Source: Oreohelix idahoensis
Taxonomy: Eukaryota; Mollusca; Gastropoda; Stylommatophora; Oreohelicidae
DNA: 64,000 nt
Direction: 5' to 3'
Assembly (NCBI GenBank): GCA_024509875.1
Contig: JAMPIV010022911.1
Location: forward strand, 868,001-932,000
Positions within the stretch are counted from its first letter, which is position 1. Every line of letters starts with the position of its first letter. Under the pieces are notes generated by a model. It was given only the letters and a program-made list of their open reading frames with translations. It made no database searches and had not been told where the DNA came from. The translations under genes and the position numbers were made by a program. Below, one piece after another: positions 45,546 to 58,000 of the stretch.

Positions 45546-45870
45546 ATGGAAATTAAATTGTTAGACGTGAAGGCAAAACGTTACCCTTGGAACGCGATGA
45601 GAACGGAGATCAAAAGGAAAAATCTGACTGAACGCGTGCTTGAAACTAGCAAGGCTAAAAGACGCAATTGGTGGGGAAAGGAGGAAAAGTCACGTCCCCA
45701 AGTTGACACAAGGTAAAGAAATCGACAAAAGGGACCTTAGCTATTATACGCAACAGTCATTTCTTGGACGCTTTTGCGATAACTTAGTCCGTTTATTTGA
45801 ATTCAGCGGCAAACGCAGTACAGAAGATGCTAGAAAATATTTCGAAAAACCAACTAACCTTGAAAAGTAA
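45546..45870 (+). other. Possible exon or small ORF, unrecognised
   Basis: Two overlapping plus frames look protein-like. One starts at 45546 (MEIKLLDVKAKRYPWNAMRT, reaching a GTAAAG donor-like site near 45714). The other runs 45640-45870 (DLSYYTQQSFLGRFCDNLVR, then LFEFSGKRSTEDARKYFE). No family recognised; at most one can be real. Confidence 0.25.
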
Positions 45871-47864
45871 CTTTTCTTAATAATAATGTTAGGAAGATAA
45901 AACCTAGCTGGCCGGATGGCCCATCTTGAGCAGTGAAATAATATGCTTTCATTTATACAGACGGATAAATAATACGAAAGATATTGACAAAAGACTGTGT
46001 TGTTAGTATCAGCGAGCGACTGCAATGAAACAAAAAATGTCCCTAATTTTCAAAAACTGTAGCCTTGAGACTCAAGTGCTAAAATCTAGTTAGAATGAAA
46101 GAGAGGGGATGGGATGGTGAATTGTGGCTAAAAATAACTTTAAAGGCAAAATTGTGTAGGGGAATGCGGAGTTGGTTAAAAAAACAAGTGTGTTTTTTTG
46201 TGAAACGCAAGTAGAGACAGACGGACCAACAGACAATAATGCATACTTGACTGAGGTATGACTGAAATGACTTTTTGGTAGGAGGTTTGAATTTGAAAAG
46301 AAAAAGGCGGTGATTGGCCATAGATGGATATATTATCGGCGCTCAGACGCGCATTTTTGCCATTCGTCATAAGCTGTCCTAGTAGACACAGTGAATTATT
46401 TAGTGGTGTAATTCCCAGAAGCTAATTGAAATATTTAGAGGGACGCCATACTAAAGCCAGCAGCTCAGCTGAGTTTTGCTAGCAGATAACTGTGTTCTTT
46501 ATTCATAATTCTGAACTGTGAGTTTTTATTTGGCACCAATGTGGTGTCAAATGAGGTGTTGAATATTACAAGAGTGGACCCGTGCAGTATATTTAGCAGA
46601 GCAGCCTGATATTGCCCCCAAGCACGGAGAGGTGGGGCCACCTGATTCCAGCACCAGATTACTCATTCAAGATACGTGAGCGTCTAGACTGCTGAATACT
46701 CACCAACTTAATTTCTAACACACCAATTATAATACCCTCAATAAATGGACAATGTGTAGTCGCCATAGACAGGGAGTGATGAGGCCACCCCAACAGCACA
46801 TCCATTAAACGTTCTCCCAGAAAAATTACAACCATAAACAGTAGTAATATTACCTATTCTTGTAAAATACATATGTACACTCCTTTCATTTATTATGCCA
46901 TATATTCATGCATTTCATTAATAATTGCAAAACCTTTCATATGTTCTGACCAAAATAAAACCTTGGTTCAGAACAAATAAACTTAAAGAAAATTTATTAT
47001 CAAAAATTTTACACAGCTTGAGTTAGTTCAGTGTGTCATAACATTTTATTAATATTATTAGACTTATTAAATATCTGTGTGTGTGTATGTAAACTACCAC
47101 AACACATTACATATCATACCCTAGAATTTTAACGTAGCCACATTCATCAGAAAAAAAAGATAGGTGTGAGGTCGTAGTGGTAGCAAGAAGGGCCTTCTGA
47201 AAATTCACAGCTACATTTATCTCAGGAGCCTTCACAGCTGACCTCATGCATCACATTAAGTAAGATCACAATCATACAATACCATCAATACCACTACAGT
47301 GGGTTATACAAGGGTGAGCTGCTTTGGTTTGCAAATTCTTAGCTCAAATGTCGGCGGCAGGAAAACTGTCTCCTCTGCTCGCTTGCTTCTCAGTTATCTT
47401 GAAATACACCACTGGTCGATATCTTGGACAAGGAGTCTGCTGCCAGCCCTCTGGATCCAGCAAATCTCAGACCAGGTGCTGCTCTAATACTTCAGTACCA
47501 CGGTCCCTGAAATAAGAAAGTTGTACCTCCTTCTTCAGAACTAATATATAATCTATTTCCACACTGAAGTACAGGACATTACAAACACAGAGTTCAGCGC
47601 TATAGGCCAACTGCTAGCTTCTCATGTGACAATATACACCAGTATTCCTCTCCCTAATGGTTACAATGCCTCTGCAATTACAGCGTTAATTCCTTCTATA
47701 CAATAGGATAGGTGTCATGTTACTATTTGGCAATCCCATATATGCCTATGCAGTTATACTCCTCTCTGACAAGCTTTTACATGGTGGAGCAATATCTAGG
47801 CTTTGCCTTCTGTTTGCTACTGAACCACACACATACAGACACAATTTATCATTTCATATTCAAT

Positions 47865-47865
<1 letters not shown>
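45871..47865. other. No recognised feature (2 kb)
   Basis: Short ORFs only. A GT-rich run lies near 47080. Nothing identified. Confidence 0.4.
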
Positions 47866-47869
<4 letters not shown>

Positions 47870-47896
<27 letters not shown>

Positions 47897-47917
47897 CTAT
47901 ATATATATCTATATATA

Positions 47918-48000
<83 letters not shown>
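47870..48000 (+). repeat. (TA)n microsatellite
   Basis: About 130 bp of TA repeat with a few TATC interruptions. The YIYIYI ORFs across it are meaningless. Confidence 0.95.
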
Positions 48001-48007
<7 letters not shown>

Positions 48008-48777
48008 GTCTAGCTTACCACAATTCAAGGAAATATACACAAGTAACGTTGACTGGCGATGAATTCTGGCACAATTTTGATCTGCCTTATCCCAGGCTTT
48101 TATTAGAAAAATATTAGCTTGCTCTCAACGCACTTGCTTCTCACAAAATTTATTTTCAAAACTGGCCCTGAACTGACGCTTATATTTGACTATATCAAAC
48201 GTTCTAACCAATGAGACCATGTTTACAAGAGCCTTTGAAAAAATTATACCCATCCTACACGTTGCCATTAACCACAATAATAGTATTTGTAGTTCGACTA
48301 ATAAGGTTTCGCCTTACATATTACTACAGCCAATCAAATCGTATTTAACTTGTTGGCCTCATTTCCCCTAAAGCAGTGTTTTTCAAACACGCCATTATGA
48401 GCAAATATGATCTTGTGCTGTCAGACAACCCCACTATAGTATTTTGGCTATAATTTGTTAATTACTAGCCTATTTGCGTATCACATAACATATTCATTGT
48501 CAGCAAGTCCTAAGGCACACCAATATATAAGTTTAATGGGGCTAAGTGGCTTCGTTCAAAATATGTATTATTCTAGGATAGCCGTGTATTTGTTTTTACC
48601 ACTCGTTCACTTCTATACGATGGGATGTCTTCTGTACTGTCAGACTAATGTCAGGAGCTTAGACATAAATCAGTAGAATGTCAGGTTTCCCAATAAGAGC
48701 TTAAACCTGTTTTCAAAACCTAACCTCGTATCGTTAGTGTTTTTTATTTACTGTTTATTTGAAAAATCAGGTCTTTA
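48001..48777. other. No recognised feature
   Basis: Flank of LTR element C; AT-rich, short ORFs only. Confidence 0.4.
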
Positions 48778-49191
48778 TGCCTTTCGTGTGTGATTGGCGT
48801 TCACATTTTAATCGCGAGACGACGTGGTAGTATTGCATGCGTTCCTCCGTGCATCTCTCTCTCTCTTCTAAGCCCCTCTGTCTTTTAGGTTAACGTAGTG
48901 TATATAATGACATTAATGCTAGTATTACATCTAGGTCATTATGCAGTGTGCCTATCAAGGTCGTCTAAGAAATACAGTACCAGTTTTATTTTTAGAAACG
49001 CGTGTAGTTTATGCAGACGGAGCAGAAAAAGGGGTTTTCTTGTTCAGCCATTATGGCGTTCTACAACACAGGCGTACGCTATTGTGAATGCACTGATCTA
49101 TCACCATTCTTCTTTCTTTCTATTGAATTACTTCGTTAGGCTTTACATTTATTTTCTAATTTATATATGTGGATTAGAATTTTTCACCACA
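48778..49191 (-). repeat. 3' LTR of element C
   Basis: 414 bp, TGTGGTG...AGGCA on the sense strand (TG...CA ends). It is preceded by the purine tract AAGTGGGGAGAA (49193-49205). Nearly identical to 52413-52828. Confidence 0.85.
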
Positions 49192-49192
49192 A

Positions 49193-49205
49193 ATTCTCCC
49201 CACTT
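49193..49205 (-). promoter_or_regulatory. Polypurine tract of element C
   Basis: A purine-rich run on the sense strand ends directly at the LTR. This is the primer site for plus-strand DNA synthesis in LTR elements. Confidence 0.7.
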
Positions 49206-49261
49206 AAAACAGACATCGTATGTCAGTCTCTAATTATATTTACACATAGATAAATTTCTAC

Positions 49262-50200
49262 CTATGCCTGGTGATTACTTTGATTCTCATCACACGGATG
49301 GCGGCTTAGAAAATCAGCACCTAGGTTAGTTTTTCCAGAAATATATTCTATGCTGAACTGAAATGGTTGCAAAAGCAATGACCATCGGAGTAACCTCGTA
49401 TTTTCATGCCTAGCCTGCGCTAGAAAAGCCAGGGGTTTGTGATCCGTTTGCAACTTGAATGCCTTCCCATACAGATAAATATTGAATGTCTTGATCGCCC
49501 ATATTACTGCAAGACATTCTTTTTCGCTAGTTGAATAATTTTTTTCAGCTTTATTCAACTTTCTGCTAGCATATGCCACTGGGGTTAATTCCCCATCCAG
49601 TGAATCTGACTTCTGTAACAGGGTAGCGCCCAAACCGATATTATTTGCATCCGTTCTCACAATGAATTCTTGACTTAAGTCAGGTAATTTCAAAATAGGT
49701 TTGCTTGTGAGCTTTTCCTTCAATTCTTGGTATGCTAATTCACACTGTGCTGTCCAGGTAATTCGATCTGGATTTCCCTTGCGTGTCAAATCAGTCAACG
49801 GTGCACATATGGAATTAAAGTTTTTGATATACTTTTGGTAGAAACCACATAATGAGACAAAGGATCTCACGTCTTTCTTGGTTTGTGGTCTCGGGGCTTT
49901 CTTTAGTTTCTCTAAATTCTTGGGACCAGGGGTCATGTTTCCCTGATGGACTGTGTGTTCCAAGAATTCTAGTTCTTTACATCCAACGCAACATTTGGTT
50001 GGTCGGGCTGTTAAATTCGCTTCTCTAAGTCGATTAAACAACATGTTCAGAGAGTCAATGTGTTCCTCAAATGTTTCTGTCGCTATAAGGATATCATCCA
50101 TGAAGTTTGTGATGCATGGATTATTCAGAGGATCCAACAATTTTCTCATTGTTCTAGAGAAGACACTAGGCGCATTCTTCAATCCAAATGGCAATCTGCT
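49262..50200 (-). pseudogene. Element C reverse transcriptase (second half) and RNase H
   Basis: 310 codons. RT palm: PFGLKNAPSVFSRTM and NFMDDILIATE (the catalytic pair is MDD). RNase H: FIVRTDANNIGLGATLLQ, then EKECLAVIWAIKTFNIYLYG and LQTDHKPL. Ends with the C-terminal HPCDENQ. The frame is broken from the upstream ORF near 50200. Confidence 0.85.
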
Positions 50201-51099
50201 AACTCATAGTGTCCCTCTGAGGTACTAAAAGCTAGATAAGGTCTAACCTCAGGCTTTACTGGAATCTGATAGCATCCTTTGCTCAGATCCACTTTTGAGA
50301 AATATTTAGCTTTATTTAGCCTGGTAAACAACTGATTTGTATCCGGCAATGGATCCACCTGACCTTCTGTGATAGCATTCAGTCTCCTGTAATCTATACA
50401 GAGTCTATGTTCTCCAGAGGGTTTTCTTAAGAGCACCACACTGGAACTATACGAAGATTCACTGTGTGAAATGATTCCTTCCTTCAACAAATAGTCTATC
50501 TCTTCCTTTAAAGCTTTCTCCTTAGCGAAAGGAATCGAATATGCCTTCATACATACAAGTGTGGGATCTATAAGTTTCATATCATATTCCAATAAGTTTG
50601 TATGCCCCGGTCGGTCCGTTAACACCTCTGTATGATCATATAGAACCTGTTGCACTCTCTCCTTCTGATCTTTCGTTAAATGTGTACTGATTTTCACCTG
50701 TGCCGCTGTCTCACAGGGGTGTAGTGGATATTCAAATGATGAAAGTGGTTCCTTTTTCATCTCCATGGCGATGGACAAGGTCAACAAGTGTGTCTCTTCC
50801 TGATTTTCTCTTTCCAAATATTTCTTCAGGAGATTCACATGATAGATTTGTTCTTTCCCCTTCTTATCTATCTTATAATGTGTTCTAGATACCTTCTCTA
50901 GAACTGTATATAGACCTTGCCATCCAATTTGCAACTTATTCTGACTACCGGATAGAATAAGCAGTACCTTCTCTCCCACAGCCAAATCTCTGTCTTTAGC
51001 TTTCTTGTTGTAATAGGCAGCATGTTTTTTCCTGGCTTGTCTCAAATTTTTATTGGCAAGTTTCCAGCCAGTTTTTAAACGAGTGGTCAGCTCATTCAC
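50179..51099 (-). pseudogene. Element C integrase C-terminus followed by reverse transcriptase (first half)
   Basis: 306 codons. The first ~110 include AVGEKVLLILSGSQNKLQIG, then WQGLYTVLEKVSRTHYKI and YHVNLLKKYLER, the GPY/F-type C-terminal integrase module. After a linker come RT motifs: SSSVVLLRKPSGEHRLCIDY, RRLNAI, KVDLSKGCYQIPV. It ends out of frame after GHYEL. This ORF joins integrase to the RT that follows it, which is not the usual gypsy order. Confidence 0.85.
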
Positions 51100-51173
51100 A
51101 TATTGGTATGATGATGTAATATTTTCCTCTGCCTTTTCATCAGTCCACGTTCTTAACAGTTACATATGGACTT

Positions 51174-51704
51174 TTAATTCACAAACTTATTTTTCCTGGC
51201 ACATGTCAGGTCCTTTGCACTTGAAGCACTGTTGTGATGACTTTTCTTCCCAGAATCATCATGCACAAAACGACCGCTACCAATTTTTTTCTTGGGGCTT
51301 TCTCCCCACTTAGAATTCTTGATGAGAGATTTCATCTCTACATCTTCTTCCTCCAGTTTACATAAGTCCGACTGAGGGATTTTCGGCTTAACCTGGGGTA
51401 AGACATCTTTTTGCACTCTCTGCATAGTGGCCATTGTAAAACAGTCAATTGAAGATTGTCCGTGAAAAAGGGCTTCCCATTCCACTTGGTCCACTTTATT
51501 ATTCTTTCTATTGTCAGGCCTACGTTTGCCCAGTGGCGTGTCCAGGTCCTGATCAATGTTTCCACTTGTGGGAGTTCCCTCATGTGCTATGCTACACCTT
51601 TCTACAAAATTCTCAATGTCCCACCTTGCCTTGGGCCAATAATAATTTTGAGCTACCTTTTGGATGATGGTACCTATTTTTTCATGGTCCCCATCGTTTC
51701 TCAC
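51174..51704 (-). pseudogene. Element C integrase zinc-binding remnant fused to unplaced sequence
   Basis: 176 codons. The first 40 resemble the H2C2 integrase zinc finger (VAQNYYWPKARWDIENFVER, one Cys retained). The rest is hydrophilic (KSLIKNSKWGESPKKK, then HHNSASSAKDLTCARKNKF) and may be relic gag with a degraded zinc knuckle. The integrase catalytic core should be here but is absent. Confidence 0.55.
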
Positions 51705-51734
51705 ATGTAAGCTCCTTATTAAGTCTGCCCTATA

Positions 51735-52410
51735 TCACACTAAGAACAATTATAGAAGAATCAGTGGAAATGCAATCGCCACTTATTATCACCTTCGTCG
51801 ATTTTCAAAAAGCCGTTGATAGTCTACACTGCCCATCATTGTAGAAGATACTTACAATCTATGGTTTTCCAACAAAATATGTGAATATAATCAAAGCGCT
51901 ATATGACAATGCAAGATGTTGTGTTAGAACAAATAAAGGGAATACAGAATGGTTTACTGTAGAAACAGGGGTGAAACAAGGCTGTATTATGTCACCACTA
52001 CTTTTTGGAATAGCTATTGATTGGGTTATGAGAAACTATACCCACAATGAACAATTAGGTATAAAATGGACAAATGGAAAATTCCTGGGGGACCTGGATT
52101 TCGCAGATGATTTAGCATTCTTAAGTTCAACACCCAGACAATCCCAAGAAGCAGTAAATAATTTGTGTCATCTTTCGGTTAAAATAGGTCTCCAAATAAA
52201 TGCCTCTAAAACTAAAGTTATGAACTTTTCTAACGAGACCTTTAATATCATCCTGAACGGGAAAAAACTACAGAAAGTTGAAAGTTTCAATTATTTAGGC
52301 AGTAAAATGACTCAGGATGGTGACACAACAAGAGAAATTTATACTAGAATTGCTTTGGCAGCTAGCGCCTTCAATAGATTATCTAACGTTTGGAAATTAC
52401 GATCATTGAA
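51735..52410 (+). mobile_element. LINE reverse transcriptase fragment
   Basis: Text ITFVDFQKAVDSLH, one stop, then YDNARCCVRTNKGNTEWFTV, ETGVKQGCIMSPLLFGIAID, DLDFADDLAFLSS and FNYLGSKMTQDGDTTREI. RT motifs A, B and C are recognisable. It ends abruptly at the LTR at 52413. It differs from the 21.8-kb LINE and is a further family. Confidence 0.8.
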
Positions 52411-52412
52411 TA

Positions 52413-52828
52413 TGCCTTTCGCGTGTGATTGGCGTTCACTTTTTAATCGCGAGACGACGTGGTAGTATTGCATGCGTTCCTCCGTGCATCTCTCCCTCTC
52501 TCTTCTAAGCCCTTCGTTCTTTTAGGTTAACGTAGTGTATATAATGACATTAATGCTAGTATTATATCTAGGTCATTATGCAGTGTGCCTATCAAGGTCG
52601 TCTAAGAAATACAGTACCAGTTTTATTTTTAGAAACGCGTGTAGTTTATGCAGACGGAGCAGAAAAAGGGGTTTTCTTGTTCAGCCATTATGGCGTTCTA
52701 CAACACAGGCGTACGCTATTGTGAACGCACTGATCTATCACCATTCTTCTTTCTTTCTATTGAATTACTTCGTTAGGCTTTACATTTATTTTCTAATTTA
52801 CATATGTGGATTAGAATTTTTCACCACA
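52413..52828 (-). repeat. Second LTR of element C, separated from its internal region
   Basis: Nearly identical to 48778-49191, same orientation. What abuts it inward is LINE coding sequence, not a primer-binding site. I see no target-site duplication, so it is a solo LTR or the product of a rearrangement. Confidence 0.8.
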
Positions 52829-52924
52829 ATGTCTTTAGTTTTAACAGAACAGTAAAATAAAAATAAAGGAAATTTATTATCTGGTTCTGATATTATAAAA
52901 TTAATATTAAAGTTCACTGCTATT

Positions 52925-54933
52925 TGATAAGGGTGGATTTAGGCTAAATGATAATGGTGCGCCACAATGCCAGGTACGTTAGCTCCGTATAAGATTGACG
53001 ACCACTTGCCACCCCTATCGACACCTGGTATTAAAGTGCAAGATGTAGGTGTCTTCTCTGATTTTAGGATGTTGCTGTGTATGTGGTAGTAGAACAGTTC
53101 ACAAGGTATAACACAGGCAACATGATGTGTAGAGTCATAGAAATGGTAACTTCGTTGTATAATTTTTTCCATTTATTGCACGCCACAAAACAGTCAGGAT
53201 ATTTATATCATCAACATAGTTCAACGAGTTCAGCATTCAAAATCATAGAGTTCTAGTTCGTGAAGCTGTATAAATAATATATATAAATTCTGCAACAGTG
53301 TCAGCTGCAGATCATCACTGTTCATAGACAATAATAAATATTCCCTTTCTGATGCTAGCAGATCAGATGTATACAATCAGTCCGTTTACTGTCTGCACGT
53401 GAATAGCATACATGGATTACAGGTCAGCTCGACCTTTATAATGTTTCTAAGTCTAACCATCTGACTTGGACGTGATCTCTGATATAACGAATCCTGGAAC
53501 ACAGACAATAGTCTTGTTGGTCTAGAGCGACCCATATATATATAACTAGTTCAGGTATAAAGATACCGGTGACTTAATCCTAGTCAAAGTACCTCTCCAT
53601 TTTGAATCACACAGGCGAGCAAAAAGGCGACAAAATGACGAACCTCTAGATGATAGCATAAAGTTCGATACAAGAGGAATTACCTTATTTCGGAAAATCA
53701 ACCATGAACATATGCCTCCAGGCAGGCTTGAATAATACTGGGAAATAGTCTAGTTAGCTAACTAACTCACAAAGACAATGTATTTCCCTCAGAAAATCAC
53801 AAGACGCAGGTCGCGTCTGCTCGCTACTTAGACCATTTCTAAACTCCCCGAGCTGGCCGGAACAACAAACGAAAACCAAGTCGAGACATGCGCAGAACGA
53901 CAATCTCTGAGTCGCCGTTCACAATAAGACGATTCTAAGAACATTCGAGATAAAAGTCTTACACAGTCGCGCCTTTTATGGTCATGAAAAGAAGCGTTAA
54001 GACAGGTTTCAGACATCTACCATAGTTGACTGGTACTACCAAATAAGGAGATGTGGTCACGCTTCGTTCAAGAAATTATAGACCGAACGTGTCTCTATAC
54101 AAGAGGAGGTAAACTCCTAAAAAATAGCAGTATCAATATTTCGGGTTCTGTCCCTTTGACTGTAAATATATATAATATACATTTCAGTCAAAAAATGATC
54201 ATACATACGAAAAATGTTTATACAAACGAAAAATAATAATGATCCGTGCGTAACATTACCGCACCCTCCCGGGAAAAAAAAAATGAAACATTTTTTTTTT
54301 TAAATCCTGGAGCCGGAAAAAATCTAGGCTCCTAACGCACGTATGATGCGCGGATATATACCTAACAAATTAGCTCAACGCATGGAGCGACACTGAGATC
54401 ATATCTCAGATCCTTAGAGAAAAAATTTATCTAAGTATACGCTTATATATTCCAGGAAGGTGCCACCAACACACGCCACAATGATGGCAACATCATAATG
54501 AAAATCAAATTATTCTCATACCAATATATGAAATTAAATATATTATTATGGTATCATACAATGTGTTGCAAATAGCGGTGTAATTTACTAATATACCGCA
54601 CTATATTATTACATTATATAAAGCAACAGTAATTAATAAGTAATACATGTGTTGATCTTCGTTGACATAAAACATTCAATAGAAGAAGATGTGGACATCA
54701 TCCGCTCCCAATCTAGGACAGGACTTGATATCCTCAAAGTTCCACAATGGACATAAACTCGCAGACTTCAATGATGTGCTGCGAAAATATCAATAACACA
54801 AATCTTAAAGACAACTGGTAAATCTCCTAATACAATCCTGAAAATAATTTATTTAAATGTGGCCGAGTGATCTTTTGGCCCGTATATCACTAACTAAGCC
54901 TTCTTAGATAATTACATGGTACAATGTTATAAA
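52925..54933 (-). repeat. 3' LTR of element B
   Basis: About 2.0 kb, long for a gypsy-type LTR. The low end is fixed at 52925, where identity to the other copy starts (TGATAAGGG). The high end is inferred from the G-rich tract at 54936-54942. Small ORFs inside (for example 53828-54016) are conserved only because the LTRs are identical. Confidence 0.85.
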
Positions 54934-54950
54934 TTCCCCCCCAAAAAAGT
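54934..54950 (-). promoter_or_regulatory. Polypurine tract of element B
   Basis: On the sense strand, a run of seven G followed by AA lies just before the LTR, about 75 bp after the pol stop. Confidence 0.5.
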
Positions 54951-55024
54951 GAGAAAAAAAAATCTACTAACATGTCATTACAACATTGGACTGTATATCA
55001 GGCAAAATATATATGACAGAAGAA

Positions 55025-58000
55025 TCATGTGGAATCGTGTGGGCATCTGGACAGAATGTCTGCCATTACATTATCCGAACCACGGATAGCTCGAACCGAG
55101 AAATGAAATGGTTGAAGAGCTATGGCATAACGAGTGGACCTCGAGCTCTTCAAGTTTTTGCTCTGAATAGCAGTAAGCGCTTTCTGGTCGGTTTCCACAA
55201 TGAAATGTGCGCCTAGAAGAAATCTTTGTAACTTCAGAATAGACCATACCATAGCCAATAACTCACGGTCTAAAACCGAGTAATTCTTTTCTGCAGCATT
55301 TAATTTCCTAGAGATATACATCACCGGATGCAGAGTATCAGAATACTCCTGCATTAGTGCTGCCCCAATCCCAGTTGACGAGGCGTCACTTCGAAGAACA
55401 AAAGTCTTCTCAATAGTAGGTAACCTAAGAATAGGTGGAGATGAAAATAGGGCTTTAACCTGGTCCAATGAGGATTGACATTCTTTAGACCAGCGGATCA
55501 GATTAGGCGACCCTTTCTTCAATAAAGTAGAAAGCGGTGCCATAATGGAGGACAGATTCGGAATGAATCGTCCGTAGAATTGGATCAAACCTAATAGACT
55601 CCTTACTTGTTTCTTCGTCTTAGGGACCGAAATGTTAAGTATTTTTGAAACATTGTGGTCCTCTGTCTTTAAAAGACCACGACCAACACGATGACCTAGG
55701 AAAGAAATCTCACTAAATCCTATAAAGGCTTTAGAGGGTTTTGCAGTCAAGTTATACTCGCGAAGAGTAGACAGTAATTCGTATAAACCCAAATAGTGAT
55801 CTTCCCAGGAATCACTGAATAGACAGATATCATCTAGGTATGCTATGACATCTGTACGATATGCGAGAATTCGCCGCATCATGCGTACGAATGTAGCAGG
55901 GGCGTTCATAAGACCAAAAGGCATGAAATTCCATTGGAATAAACCCCTAGGTGTAGAAAAAGCTGTAAAAGGTTTGGCACGTTCAGTTAGCGGGACTTGC
56001 CAATAACCTTTAGACAAATCTAGTTTGGTAAAGAATCTAGAATTAGAAAGTTTATTGAGTAGCTCTTCTAATGAAGGCATAGGTTCAGCATCGAACTTCG
56101 TAACTTGGTTCAATTTGCGATAATCTACGCAAATGCGAATGTTATTATCCTTCTTTCGAACAATAACCGTAGACGAAGAGTATGCTGAAGTGGATGGTTC
56201 AATGATTTCCAAACGTATCATTTCATCCAATTCTTTTTCGACTTGAGACTGGAAATGGATAGGTATTGGATAGGTTCTGACTCTGATAGGATTATGATCA
56301 GTTAGCACAATGTCATGTTCAATGACATGTGTGTGTCCCGGGATGTCTGTAAGAACATCCTGAAATGTTTGCAACATCGAAGAAACTTGTCGATGTTCCT
56401 CAGCGGAAAGATTTGGAGAAACGGTCACGTTTTTCCAAGATTCCGTAGAATAAAGTGGGACCATAGAAAGAGGAAGATTGACATCAGAAAAAACAGTTTC
56501 CTCATCCTGTATAACTGACAGAGATGAGTACTGACCATGAGTTGCTTGAGAATTGTCCGTAGCCTGGAAAATAGGCTGCAAATAGTCAGGTCTTTCATAA
56601 AATTCCGTGAGCATATTTATGTGGAAAGTTTTATGCTTTCCATCAATATCGACAACATAGTCGACATCAGAAATTTTGGAGACTATTGCATATGGACCTT
56701 TCCATGCAATTAGAAGTCTGTTCTCCCTTGAAGGAAGTAGAACGAGAGCTTTGTCACCTGGACAAAGTTGTCGTAGACATCTATTCTTATTTGCAAACTG
56801 CCTTGCCTTTTCTTTAGCAAATTCGGAAGACGAAGTTGCTAGTTTGCATGCCTCGATGATCTTTTGCCTAAGAGCAATGACGTACTCATAAGAAGATTGA
56901 GTCTCATCGCTAATATTATCGGCAGTGATTAGATCGTGAAGTAAAGACATAGGGCCGCGCGGTTGCGCGCCAAAGACAAGTTCAAAAGGGGAAAACCCCG
57001 TATGTTCATTGGGGACCTCTCTATACGCAAAGAGAGCCGCGGGTAAGACCCTGTCCCAATCCTGAGGATGATCCTCAGTTATTTTACCAAGTAAAGTTTT
57101 CAGAGTCCTATTTAAACGTTCGACCAACCCATTAGACATTGGGTGATAGATACTGCTGAGAGACCTTTTAATGTGTAGCATAGACATTACCTGTGACATA
57201 GTGTCTGATATAAGTTGAGTGCCATGGTCTGACAATATTTCTCCGGGAAAACCCAAGCGAGAAAATATCAGCCAAAGAGCATCTGCGATATCAGCAGTTG
57301 AGATGCTCTTGAGAGGTATTGCCTCTGGCCAACGTGTGCACATATCGACACATGTAAGAATAAATTGATGTCCTCTAGCCGACTTAATTCTAAAAGGACC
57401 GATAATATCTATTGCCATTTTTTGAAAAGGGCGAATAGGAATGTCAGCAGCCTGGATAGGCGCAGCATGTCGTGGTCCTTTAGATTTGACCTCCTGACAT
57501 ACTTTGCAAGAGCGACAGTACATTCGTATGTCCTTGCTCACAAATGGCCAAAAGAAAGCCGCAAGAACCCTCGACTTTGTACGGGAAAAACCCATATGTC
57601 CAGCACATTGCGAGTCATGAGCATGTTGCAATATTTGCAATCTCATGCTCTTAGGCACAAGAATTTGTGAATGAGTGGACGTAGTCGAGTCTTGTACCAT
57701 ACGTACAAGTACGCCGTTCTTCATAGAAATCCAAGATTTTCTATTAGTATTTTGATTAGGATCACCTTTTTTTGCTAGAATGAAGAATTTTTGTAAAGAA
57801 GGATCTTCTTCTTGCAATTTGATAAATGAGTCACGTGTAATAGTCAAGTGACTATCTTGGTCATTTACTTCATCATTATTAGTTAATGAAGTTTGAGGTG
57901 GATCCAGAGCATGTGCTCTTGTGACCACCGCATTGGTAGCTTCAATGTTTTGCTCTTCCCAAACAGCAATCTGCTGTGGGGTACATTCCCTAACTCCGTG

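Larger units (their letters stand above)
48778..51712 (-). mobile_element. LTR retrotransposon C, decayed, integrase before RT
   Basis: On the minus strand: an integrase zinc-binding remnant, an odd insert, the integrase C-terminus, reverse transcriptase, RNase H, a purine tract and the 3' LTR. The order INT-RT-RH is visible within one ORF (51099-50179). Gag, protease and the integrase catalytic core are not seen; the 5' end is lost at the junction with a LINE fragment near 51712-51735. Confidence 0.8.

Noticed and set aside
47712..48013. ORFs of about 97 codons with IYIYIY repeats
   Set aside because: Translation of a TA microsatellite.
53828..54236. Small ORFs inside the element B LTR, present identically at 62404-62812
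   Set aside because: Identity reflects recent LTR duplication, not coding constraint.
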